NCBI RefSeq assembly: GCF_029392815.1
Contig: NZ_CP113942.1
Span: 2,029,513 to 2,093,512 of the forward strand
Length of the DNA stretch: 64,000 nucleotides
Direction of reading: 5' to 3'
Source of the DNA: Bifidobacterium sp. ESL0682
GTDB taxonomy: Bacteria; Actinomycetota; Actinomycetes; Actinomycetales; Bifidobacteriaceae
This document shows, piece by piece, positions 19,735 to 28,895 of this stretch. The first letter of the stretch is position 1. Each line of letters opens with the position of its first letter. The notes beneath the pieces were generated by a model. It had not been told where the DNA came from, made no database searches, and saw nothing but the letters and a program-made list of their open reading frames with translations. The translations under genes and the position numbers were made by a program.

Positions 19735-20946
19735 TCAGTCCACGAAAACGTACTTGTTCAGGCGCTCCATCGCTTCCTGCACGCGGGAGAGCGGGAGAGC
19801 GACGTTCATGCGGATGGCACACGGGGCCTTGAACTGGCGGCCGTCCTGCACGGCGACGCCGACGTTCCATGCACGCTTCAGCAGCTCGTCAAGCGTGACG
19901 TTGTGGGCCTTGCACCAAGCGCTGCAATCCAGGAAGAGCATGTATGTGCCCTCGGGGTGGCCGAACGTGACCTCCGGGAAGTGCTCAGCGAAGTAGTCGC
20001 AGACGTAATCGACATTGCCGGTGAGCACCTGCCTCAGCTCGTCGACCCATTCATGGCCTTCGGGTTTATAGGCGCCGATCAGCGCGTGCATCGAGAGCAC
20101 GTTCATGGCGTTGTAATCGGGCTTTGCGCCCTTCGAAGTGACGCGATCGCGCAGATACTTGTTGTAGATGATGTGGTACGAACCCACGAGCCCGGCCAGA
20201 TTGAAGGTCTTGCTCGGCGCATACATCGCGGCGACACGGTTGCGTGCGTCCTCGCTCACCGATTGGGTCGGAATGTGCTTGTGATCGCCGAGAATGATGT
20301 CGGACCAGATCTCGTCGGAGATGACCACGCAATCGTTCTCGCGGTAGACTTCCATTGCCTTTTCGATCTCCCAGCGCTCCCAGACGCGGCCGCAGGGGTT
20401 GTGCGGGCTGCAGAAGACGGCGACGTGGATATTGTTTTCCTTAAGCTTCTTATCCATGTCTTCGAAGTCCATGCGCCAGACGCCGTTCTCATCGCGCTTG
20501 AGCGGCGAATGGACAATGCGGTAGCCGTTAGATTCGATGGCATTGGTGAAGCCCACGTAGGTCGGGCTGTGCAGCAGTACCGAATCACCCGGCGCCGCAA
20601 ACGAAGTGACGGTGGAGATGACCCCGCCCAAAACGCCATTTTCGTAACCGATATCCTCGGGTTTCAAATCGGTGACACCGTTGCGCGTCTTCTGCCAGTC
20701 GATAATCGAGTTGAAATACTCATCGGTCGGGCTGAAATAGCCGAATGCAGGGTGCTTCGCGCGCTCGATGATGGCATCCTGAATCGTCGGAACAGTCGGA
20801 AAATTCATGTCGGCCACCCACATCGGGATAACATCGAACCCATCCTTCGGCGGATCAGGCGCGAATCCCGGCCGCAAGCCGAGCCCGTCGACCGCAATGG
20901 CGTCCTTGCCGTGCCGATCCATAATCGACGTGAAATCGTACTTCAT
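19735..20946 (-). CDS. PLP-dependent aminotransferase, MalY/PatB cystathionine beta-lyase type
   Basis: This 403-residue fold-type I PLP enzyme has the MalY/PatB N-terminus (DGFDVIPMWVADMNFPTVP), the PLP-contact Asn in FCSPHNPCGRVW, Asp in VISDEIWSDI, the Schiff-base Lys in APSKTFNLAG (~247) and the C-terminal carboxylate-binding Arg in IRMNVALP. Members cleave C-S bonds in cystathionine or cysteine, releasing pyruvate, ammonia and a thiol; some are also regulators. The length is normal. It is monocistronic and convergent with reductase copy 2. Aminotransferase activity is an alternative. Confidence 0.9.
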   Translation of the reverse strand: MKYDFTSIMDRHGKDAIAVDGLGLRPGFAPDPPKDGFDVIPMWVADMNFPTVPTIQDAIIERAKHPAFGYFSPTDEYFNSIIDWQKTRNGVTDLKPEDIGYENGVLGGVISTVTSFAAPGDSVLLHSPTYVGFTNAIESNGYRIVHSPLKRDENGVWRMDFEDMDKKLKENNIHVAVFCSPHNPCGRVWERWEIEKAMEVYRENDCVVISDEIWSDIILGDHKHIPTQSVSEDARNRVAAMYAPSKTFNLAGLVGSYHIIYNKYLRDRVTSKGAKPDYNAMNVLSMHALIGAYKPEGHEWVDELRQVLTGNVDYVCDYFAEHFPEVTFGHPEGTYMLFLDCSAWCKAHNVTLDELLKRAWNVGVAVQDGRQFKAPCAIRMNVALPLSRVQEAMERLNKYVFVD

Positions 20947-21055
20947 TGTCTGCTCCTTTATCTAGCGCCGTGCGCTTACGCCATTGCCTGTTATGATGCC
21001 ACTCTACATCGGCCGATTGCACGAAATGCTACGACCACGTATCGAAGCAGAGCCG

Positions 21056-22384
21056 TCATTCTTCTTCGGCGACCATCTCCTCAACCGATTCGCCGTAGAA
21101 GTCGATGATGCGCTCGACATAGGGGCCAAGCACGGCGTTGGGCATGCTGAAAATCTCGTGGACGGCGGGCTCGACGCGTTCCAAAACCACGTCGCCGCTT
21201 TCGACGCGGACGCGCTCGACGAAGCGGTTCTGCGCAGCGTTGTGCACCCACGTATCACGGCCAGCTTGGAAGAGCAGAATCGGCGTCTCGATGCGCGAGC
21301 AGGCCTCGCGTGAAAGGACGGCGTGCGACATCTTGAGCGCCTGGTTGACCCAGCCGAAGGTGGCCGCATTGGTCTGATAATGCTTGTCTTTCTTACGTAA
21401 GTCGAAATACCATTGCACACGCGCCTGTTCTGCGCCTTCGTAACCTTTGAGTTTCATGGTCGGCGAGAATTCCTTCTGGCCGGGCGCACGGTGGCGCGAA
21501 AGCCCGATAGTGCTGGCGAGCGCGGTGACAGGTCCGGCGATGGAATTGGGCATGCCGGTGACCGGTTCGATCATCGGCGAGGAAAGCACAGCCCGGTTGA
21601 AAAGCATCGGAAAACTTTCAAGCGTTGCCGCCGCAATGCCACCACCCATCGAGTGCGAATAAAGATGCATCGGCTGGTCGCCCGCGTACCGCCGCCCGAC
21701 GGTTTGCGCGAACTTGGCCAAATCAGCGACATATCGCCGCCAATCATCGACCCAAACCAGCGAGGGATTCGCAACATCGCGCACTGAGTAGCCATGGCCG
21801 CGGTGCTCAAGAATGCAGACGGAATAGCCAGCAAGTAGGAAATACCATGTCATTTCGGCATGCTTGGCCGCAAATTCCGTAAATCCAAACGAGAAGACGA
21901 TTGACCCACGGAACTTGGCACTTGCGCCAGGAATATTTAAAGCGTCAAACTTGTGCGCATCAAAGCAAACATAATGCAACTTGCCGGGCGTTGGCGGAGT
22001 CTTGAGCGAAGACATGTCGAACAGCTTGCCACGTGCAATCTGCTGGGCTTCCTCATCGTCCGGCCCAACGTCAATACCGGTTCCGCTGACTCCGATTCCC
22101 GCGTCACCCATACCGATGCGGGTCTCACCATCTACACCACCTACACCGTCAGCCGCAGCAGAATTTCCAGCATTATCAGCATCATCGGCAGCGCCATTGG
22201 GAACAGTCCCCTGCATCGGGACGGCAACCCCGTTCGCCGCAGCACCTTGCGCTGAAGCAGCAACGTTATCGGCCACCCCAGCAGGCGACATCCAGCCTTC
22301 TTCGCGGCATTTCGCGAGCGCCGGCAGCACGGTATCGCGCATCACCTCGGCATAATGATTCTCGTCAATCAGCGGCATATGCAT
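21056..22384 (-). CDS. Alpha/beta hydrolase (lysophospholipase-like serine hydrolase)
   Basis: This 442-residue protein has a serine-hydrolase core: a strand and oxyanion segment (GSIVFSFGFTEFAAKHAEM), CILEHRGHGYS, the nucleophile elbow HSMGGG (~245) and a late Asp region (PILLFQAGRDTWV) with a likely His in EPAVHEIF. This is the monoacylglycerol lipase/lysophospholipase (PldB-like) layout. Residues ~33-110 form a Gly/Ala/Asn/Asp-rich insert absent from usual members. No strong RBS is visible at either of the two closely spaced ATGs (MHM). No signal peptide, so probably cytoplasmic. Substrate unknown. Confidence 0.85.
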   Translation of the reverse strand: MHMPLIDENHYAEVMRDTVLPALAKCREEGWMSPAGVADNVAASAQGAAANGVAVPMQGTVPNGAADDADNAGNSAAADGVGGVDGETRIGMGDAGIGVSGTGIDVGPDDEEAQQIARGKLFDMSSLKTPPTPGKLHYVCFDAHKFDALNIPGASAKFRGSIVFSFGFTEFAAKHAEMTWYFLLAGYSVCILEHRGHGYSVRDVANPSLVWVDDWRRYVADLAKFAQTVGRRYAGDQPMHLYSHSMGGGIAAATLESFPMLFNRAVLSSPMIEPVTGMPNSIAGPVTALASTIGLSRHRAPGQKEFSPTMKLKGYEGAEQARVQWYFDLRKKDKHYQTNAATFGWVNQALKMSHAVLSREACSRIETPILLFQAGRDTWVHNAAQNRFVERVRVESGDVVLERVEPAVHEIFSMPNAVLGPYVERIIDFYGESVEEMVAEEE

Positions 22385-22462
22385 ACTGCCAGTCTAGCGG
22401 CATTCGCCGGCACATTTCTCACTCATTCCAATCCCAGCGAACGCACTGGCGCCCATCCAGCA

Positions 22463-25240
22463 TCATCGCGCAATTCCCAACGCATCATAGAGGAAATCTC
22501 GTTGGAGAGTGAGCAGGTTTTCGGCGACCTTCGGATCATTGGTCATGTGGGTGATGCCGGTGAGCGGCAGGTAGGTATGGGGGCGGCCGGCCTCCATCAG
22601 CGCCTGTGAAAGTCGCAGCGAGTTGGCGATGGTGACATTGTCGTCGGCGAAACCGTGGATGAGCATGAGCGGACGAGTGAGCTTCGGGGCGTCGGCGACA
22701 ATGGAGTTGCGCTCGTAGACCGCCGGGTCGAGGCCGAGATAACGCTCGGTGTAATGCGTGTCGTAGAGGGCCCAATCGGTCGGCGGAGCCCCGGCGCAGG
22801 CCGCGTGGATGACATCGGGTGCGTCAAGCACCGCAAGCGCCGAAAGATAGCCACCGTACGACCAGCCGATAATCGCCACCTTGTCAAGATCGGCGTCAGG
22901 CGCGACATCTGGCAACGCACGCACAGCCTCAACCTGGTCGGCTAACGTCACGTCCTTCATGCGCTCGAAAATCTCGCGATCCCATTTCGGGCCACGACCG
23001 GTGGTGCCGCGGCCATCAGCGGTGACCACGATGAAGCCCTGATCAGCCCACCACTGCGATTCCCAATAACCGGCCTGCGAGAAAGTGACCTGCTGCGCAC
23101 CCGGCCCACCGTAAGGCTTCAGCAATACCGGCAGTTTCGCTGCACCCGCGAATTTACTGGACGCGCTCGGGCGGGTAATCGCAGTAAACAAACGATGCTC
23201 ACCCAGCCGTACAAAATTGACATTTGGCGTGAATCCAGGAGTTTCGGCATAGCTGGAGATGTCAGCTCGAACGGTATAAATTGAGTCGTTCGTCAGCACA
23301 TTGTCAGTACAGTTATTGTCAGATTGACTTACCAAACCATGTACCATCATCGAACCGGAATGCACCATATCATGACCCGAAATCACGATGCCATCACCCG
23401 CGCGGCTTGCACTCCATACGCCCGGACGCGCAGTCACCGGCGTAATATTCCCATCAAAATCAATGGTGGCCACATCAAAGCTACGGGCATCATGCAACGC
23501 TTCGTCACCCCGCCAGGCCTCAGGGACAACGGGAAGCGAACCACGCTCGGAGGCAATTTCCCGAGTCGAGCATCCCGAATTTATCGCCGCATCTTCAACT
23601 TCCGAGCCAGCAACTTCATGCGGTGTACGCTGCACCACCGCGAGCACGTTCTCGTCGCTCACGTCCAACACCGTGCGCACCTGCCAGCCGACCGGCGCGA
23701 ACGGTTTGCCATCGACGGTCAACCGGTTCGTGTCAGTATCCATATCGTTCAAAGCGCAGACCAAACGCCCGTCCGGCGTGAAAGCGGGAGTACCAAGGAC
23801 GAGATCAATCCATTGGTCGTTGGCATGCTCTTCCAAAATACGGGTCCGTCCGTCAGGCCGTACCTCCAGCACCTGGTCGTGCGACTGCCGACGATTCTGC
23901 ACCAATACGAGCGGCTCATGGCCGGTCTGCCAACGCACCGCCGCCACATATTCGTAGCCCTCGCGATCCCATGAAACATTCTGCACATCACAGCCAACAT
24001 AACGCCCATCGCGTTCTTCATCGAACTCAAGATGAGCCAGCATCAGCCGCACAATGGCATTCTTGGTGAGTGCACGCGCGTAGCGGCGACCAGTCGCAGG
24101 CTTGCTCGGGTCAGCCGGATCGCTGATATACCACACGGCTCAGGCGAACTGTCGTACATTTCAAACATCAGCCCACGCGAATCAGGAGCCCACCAAAATC
24201 CGTCGTAACGGTCCATTTCCTCGCCGGCGACGAACTCGGCCAAACCGATTTTCAGCGTCCCACTCGGGTCGTTTCCAACGCTCCAAACCGTGCTAAATCG
24301 ATCACCAGAAACGTTAGTATCATTGACATTCCCCGCCCCATAAGCCTCTTGCGCTTCGGCTGCGCAGGTATGCGGATGCACATGTTTATTATGCAGACGT
24401 CGAGCCCCAGTCGCACTATCATTCCGTCCACCCGCCAGGCTTCCACCGGCAACTTCCACGACACTTTTATCCGCATCGTCTGCAACGACGAAATCGGTTT
24501 CACCATCTTCTTGGCCCTCGGCCGACATGTCGAATTTTTCGTTACCCCAATCGGCAATATCCACCATCACCAGGCGCGTGCCAGTTGTGTAAACGATATG
24601 CCGCCCATCCGGCGAAATCCGAGGATTCAACACTGGCAACCACTTGCAATCCGATGACGAAACTTTCGAATTGGTATTGGCCGCGTCATTACCATTCTTG
24701 AAATTCGCGGCATCGCTATGACCATTTTCACCACTATCATCAGCGTCGCCAATCGCGATCTGACGGGTGCGGGCACCGTCGCCATCCTCATCGATTTCAC
24801 TGACGAACAGTTGGCCATTAATGGTAAAAACCACGCGCCGCCCAGCGGCATCCACCGAATACGAAACGATGCCCTGCCCACCTTCGCGGGCACGCTCACG
24901 CCGTGCCTTCTCCTCAGCCGGCACATCCTCGCTGTCCGCGTCAGCCAACAGTTCGCGCGGATCGGCCAAGAGCACCTCGCGATGTGAACTGTCACGACCA
25001 ATCACACTCATCCACAGAGAGGTAACCAAATCCTCCGGCCCATCCGAACGCAGAAACAGTGCCCTCGATCCATCGCCAATTGCCTGCGCGGCCCGCGGCG
25101 CCCCGCCCGTAAACCGCAGCGTCCGAGCTTGCGCGCCCCGGAAACTCCGCAATCGCCTTCGCTTGCGACTTCAAATCAATAGCATCTTGCGTCTTATCTA
25201 AGCCCATGCTTTCAGTATAAGTAAATTCACTCAGTCTCAT
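22463..25240 (-). pseudogene. S9-family prolyl oligopeptidase with two frameshifts
   Basis: Conceptual translation gives an S9 peptidase of ~920 residues: an N-terminal beta-propeller region (DGRHIVYTTGTRLVMVDIA; MDTDTNRLTVDGKP) and a C-terminal alpha/beta hydrolase with LLKPYGGPGAQ, the nucleophile GWSYGGY, and IHGFADDNV plus a late His for the triad. Two single-base changes break it: an extra base in the C4 run at 25136-25139 (removing one rejoins AEFPGAQARTLRF) and a lost base near 24136-24139 (adding one rejoins SSPEP to VWYISDP). The propeller carries low-complexity Asn/Asp/Ser inserts. The catalytic domain is undamaged. Start 25240 or 25207. Sequencing error and true decay cannot be told apart here. 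Confidence 0.82.
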
Positions 25241-25327
25241 TCACCTGACATACAATTTTCAAATTGCTATCAGGGACGCTAAGCGATAGTGCTACCACGC
25301 AGTCATACTGCAGCAGCACGTCTTATT

Positions 25328-25403
25328 TTATCTCCAAAAAAGTGTAGAAATTTACATTTTTTTGGAGATAAAAATGTATTTATTTACACTTTTCTGGAGA
25401 TAA
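25328..25403. repeat. Three copies of a 19-bp element in mixed orientation
   Basis: Copy 1 (25328-25346) is TTATCTCCAAAAAAGTGTA. Copies 2 (25353-25371) and 3 (25385-25403) are its reverse complement with one mismatch each. The head-to-head and direct arrangement within 76 bp is typical of a protein-binding array or a degenerate transposon or MITE end. Confidence 0.7.
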
Positions 25404-25702
25404 CTTCGGCAGTGAAAACGGAATTATGAGTCATACTCTTCTCCCTCTTCATTCTGCTTTCACCAGCCCAAGAAAATCCCACTTACATTCACTTCATTTC
25501 TCATCGCAAAAATATCCTCGCCTACGTGTTTTGAAAATTGTACGACACGCCGGGAAATGCTTTGACTAAACTACGTATTACAATACGCGAAAATCGATAG
25601 AAACGCGATGTTTTAGCGGATTTCAAGCATTTTAAAGTCATTACATAAAAGCAAAAACTGTCATAATCAGAATTAGACAGCGTAAAAAATGTTGTCTATA
25701 CG

Positions 25703-25708
25703 AATAAT
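25703..25708 (+). promoter_or_regulatory. Candidate -10 box of surface-protein gene 1
   Basis: AATAAT lies in a segment homologous to the one with a perfect TATAAT before gene 2. The preceding GTAAAAAATG is conserved between copies. No clear -35 is visible. Confidence 0.35.
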
Positions 25709-25787
25709 GTTTGACAACGCAGACGAAAACGTGGTTAGGCAATGCATTACATCATTCAATCACGTTGCAGATAAAGGTTGGTTGTTT

Positions 25788-28391
25788 ATGGGTGTTATTG
25801 ACAGTTTAGTGGCGTTATCATTATGTATTACCTTAGCAATCGGCGCCCCTCCTTCGCTATCTCAGCATGCTGCGGAAGATACCGCCTCGTCAAACGATAT
25901 TACTCAATCTACAGTAATTAGACAATCATCCTCTAAATCGTCTACCAAATCCAAGCAATCTCAATCCCCATCTGTCCGTTCCGCTTCGCAGGTCACCGCC
26001 GACCCGTCCGCAAGCGCAGCACCAGCCACCAGTGAACAGCCATCTGTAGGCATGCGTGGCTCCTGCACGGCCAAGACCGGCACATGGGGCACAGCCACCT
26101 GGAACTTCACCGCCGACTGCACACTCACCATCCACACCGGCGACACCCAGACCGTCACCAGCGCCACTACATTCGGCACGGGAACCGGCTATAACAGCCC
26201 GGCCACAGCTGGTTCCATAGCCGCCACCGCGACCACGATAATCATCGACGGCAACCTCACCGTCAGCCCTACATCTTCTGTGCCGTCTGGCATATTCCAC
26301 CACTGGGCCAGTCTGCAGCATTTCCGCATGGCCCCTGGCTCCACCTTCACGCCTGTCGGAGGCGCCGGATACGGGGTGTTCTGGCAGGACACGAACCTGG
26401 AATCGGTCGACACCACCGGCTGGGACACCAGCCAGACCACCGACATGATCGGCATGTTCGCCTTCTGTTCCAAACTCGCCAGCCTGGACGTCACCCACTT
26501 CAACACCAGCAAGGTGGCAAAGATGTCGCAGATGTTCTACCAATGCTCCAACCTGACCAGCCTGGACGTCAGCCACTTCGACACCAGCCACTGCACCGAG
26601 ATCATGACCATGTTCGCCTACTGCACGAAACTCGCCTCAATCGACGTCTCAAACTTCGATCTGACTAATGTACGTAAAGGAGATGCTAACGCCATCGCGA
26701 ACGGATTAGGCGGCAAAATCACGGGCATGTTCATGGGCGACACCAATCTGACCATGCTGGACCTGCGCACGTGGAACACCGACGCACGCCTAGAATTAAA
26801 CGCGCTATTGCCGGACGGCCTGCGCATGCTGGCCCTCGGCCCCAACACCAAACTCCACCAAAACACGTACAACTTTATATCGCAAAACGCGTTCAGCATG
26901 GTCAACCAGGGCATCACGTGGATGCAGGTCAGCAGCTTCGACCCGAACACCGCCACCGTCATCGGCACCGTCGGTACCACGCCCACGCTCGCCACCAGAG
27001 CCGTCACCAACCCCGGGGGCTTCTATATGGAACGAAGCACCACGGGCCTCAACCTCGTCGTCGACGCCAACGGAGGGACCGGCTCCTACAGCCAGGAATA
27101 CAACACCGCCACCATGGGCCAGAGCGTCGACGCCCCCGCCGCGAACAAGCTCACCGGCAACAAGCCGGCCGCCGTGTTCACCGGATGGAACACCAAGCGC
27201 GACGGCACCGGCACCCACTACGCGGCCGGCCAGCACATCGCCACACTCGCCAAGGGGCAGTACGTCCCCGAGCAGACCCTCACCCTCTACGCCCAATGGT
27301 CCGACGTCACCACACCCACGACCCTCTCGATCGCCTACCGCCATACCACCAACACGGTGGTGGCCACCAGCCCGACACCGGTCCGGGTCTGCATATCGGC
27401 CGTGTCCTGCCAGACGTCCGTCGCCAACGGGTCGTCGTGGACCGTGTCGTACTCGCCCGCGGCGTTCACCTCCCAGTTCCCGGTCGGCACGGCCTACTCG
27501 CTCACGGCGAGCGGCTACGCCGTCGACCCGGTGACGGGCACGACGGTCAGCAGCAAGACCCCGGCCACGTTCACCGGCACCCTGCCGTGGATGACCGTCA
27601 CACTCGACGTGGGCGACACCCACGCCTCAGGCACAGTGCCCACGGTCAGCCCGGCGCTCGTCGGCAGCGACGACGGCAAGGCGGACATCAACCTGCCCAA
27701 GCTCGCATCCACCGACTCCAACGGACCCTTCTATCTGCACCACTTCCCCGCCGGCTGGAACCACCTCACCGGTCAGACCACGCCCCAGTACGCCACGCCC
27801 GGCCTGACCGCCATCCCCACCAGCGACGGGACCACCACCGGCGGGCACACCGCCGTCACCCTCTACCTCGTCTGGAACAACATCGCCACGCCCCTCATCA
27901 GCGCAGGGAAGACGCGCCGTTCCGCCGCCACGAACCAGATCACGACCGAAGGCGACGCGGCCCCCTGGACGGGCAGCGACATCCTCAAGGTCTGCATCAA
28001 GCCCACCGGGAGCACCATCGCCCCGACCTGCCAGAACGCCACGTGGACGCCCACGAGCGCGGCATGGGACGGCACCACCCGGCACGGCTGGACCGTCACC
28101 TTCCCGCGCAGCGCGACCCTCGACAAGCCCGGCAAGTACGACATCACCGCCACGGACACCACCGGCGACACCGTATGGCGCGACCCCGCCGGCACCGCCA
28201 CCAGCTGGACCGGCCGCTTCAGCAGCGGCGTGTACATCAGCGGCCTCGCCCTCACGGCCATGCCGCTCACCGGCGGCAAACCGCAGCACACGGCCGCAGC
28301 CCTCGCCTCCGGGCTCGCCGCGGCACTCATCCTGCTGGCGGCCGTCACCGCCCTGCGCAACCGCAGGCGCCAGGCCCGCCACAGCAGATAA
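25788..28391 (+). CDS. BspA/DUF285 and InlB-repeat surface protein with sorting signal (tandem copy 1)
   Basis: An 867-residue exported protein is read from the ATG at 25788, chosen because AAAGG and the surrounding leader are conserved in copy 2. The frame also extends upstream to 25689, which would put the start before the -10-like box. Order: a hydrophobic export segment (LVALSLCITLAIG); a Ser/Thr/Gln-rich stretch; a DUF285/BspA leucine-rich block with repeats like LDVTHFNTSKV and LDVSHFDTSH (~205-290); an InlB B-type repeat ending LTLYAQW; two further beta-rich modules; and a C-terminal sorting signal with MPLTG, a hydrophobic helix and an Arg-rich tail. The protein should be displayed on the wall; DUF285 proteins are often adhesins. 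Adhesion is inferred. Confidence 0.87.
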   Translation: MGVIDSLVALSLCITLAIGAPPSLSQHAAEDTASSNDITQSTVIRQSSSKSSTKSKQSQSPSVRSASQVTADPSASAAPATSEQPSVGMRGSCTAKTGTWGTATWNFTADCTLTIHTGDTQTVTSATTFGTGTGYNSPATAGSIAATATTIIIDGNLTVSPTSSVPSGIFHHWASLQHFRMAPGSTFTPVGGAGYGVFWQDTNLESVDTTGWDTSQTTDMIGMFAFCSKLASLDVTHFNTSKVAKMSQMFYQCSNLTSLDVSHFDTSHCTEIMTMFAYCTKLASIDVSNFDLTNVRKGDANAIANGLGGKITGMFMGDTNLTMLDLRTWNTDARLELNALLPDGLRMLALGPNTKLHQNTYNFISQNAFSMVNQGITWMQVSSFDPNTATVIGTVGTTPTLATRAVTNPGGFYMERSTTGLNLVVDANGGTGSYSQEYNTATMGQSVDAPAANKLTGNKPAAVFTGWNTKRDGTGTHYAAGQHIATLAKGQYVPEQTLTLYAQWSDVTTPTTLSIAYRHTTNTVVATSPTPVRVCISAVSCQTSVANGSSWTVSYSPAAFTSQFPVGTAYSLTASGYAVDPVTGTTVSSKTPATFTGTLPWMTVTLDVGDTHASGTVPTVSPALVGSDDGKADINLPKLASTDSNGPFYLHHFPAGWNHLTGQTTPQYATPGLTAIPTSDGTTTGGHTAVTLYLVWNNIATPLISAGKTRRSAATNQITTEGDAAPWTGSDILKVCIKPTGSTIAPTCQNATWTPTSAAWDGTTRHGWTVTFPRSATLDKPGKYDITATDTTGDTVWRDPAGTATSWTGRFSSGVYISGLALTAMPLTGGKPQHTAAALASGLAAALILLAAVTALRNRRRQARHSR

Positions 28392-28426
28392 CCGATACCC
28401 GGGGCGACAAAACGCCCCATCGACCA

Positions 28427-28588
28427 CCGGCGCGGCCGGAGGCCCGAACAACGGGCCGGACCGCCGCGCCGCACACACAGCACTTCCCGCCCGGTAACCA
28501 ACACCCAAACCAAACCCACCGGACGGGAACATCGGGTGCCGACGCTAATACAAACCCAAACAAACCCGGCGCCGGCACCCACCCACAC
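28427..28588 (+). repeat. Conserved 3' element after surface-protein gene 1
   Basis: This C-rich segment of about 160 bp recurs almost unchanged at 31490-31648. The last ~110 bp appear identical. It contains a small GGCCCG/CGGGCC hairpin and a 10-bp stem (CCCGCCCGGT with ACCGGACGGG, one mismatch) around a C/A-rich loop. Confidence 0.85.
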
Positions 28589-28807
28589 TTTCAAAATTTC
28601 CCTACCGCAAAAATGTCCCCACAATCTGATTTTGAGGACCATTACGACACGCCGATGCAATGCTTTTACTAAGCCGATTTTTATAGCACTCACAAAATTG
28701 TCGAAAATGCAATACTTTAGCGGGCTGCGAACATTTTAAAGCCATTACGTAAAAGCAAAAACTGTCAGAACAAGAATTAGACAGCGTAAAAAATGTATGA
28801 CCAACCG

Positions 28808-28813
28808 TATAAT
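28808..28813 (+). promoter_or_regulatory. Candidate -10 box of surface-protein gene 2
   Basis: A perfect TATAAT lies about 83 nt before the chosen start codon, within the leader shared with copy 1. The -35 is not obvious. Confidence 0.45.
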
Positions 28814-28895
28814 GTATGACCACAGACTAGGAGATTGGGGTTGGCTCATGCATTACATCAGCCAACCGTTTTGAGAGCAAAAAGGCTGGTTTCTT

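Larger units (their letters stand above)
25241..25787. other. Long AT-rich leader region of the first tandem surface-protein gene
   Basis: This 547-bp gap contains three copies of a 19-bp element (25328-25403), then from about 25540 a segment with a partial copy before the second surface gene (ACGACACGCCG through GAATTAGACAGCGTAAAAAATG), and a -10-like box at 25703-25708. No gene in the first part. Confidence 0.6.
28392..28895. other. Spacer between the tandem surface-protein genes
   Basis: This 504-bp gap holds the conserved 3' element of copy 1 (28427-28588) and the duplicated promoter leader of copy 2 (from about 28640). No separate gene is visible. Confidence 0.65.
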
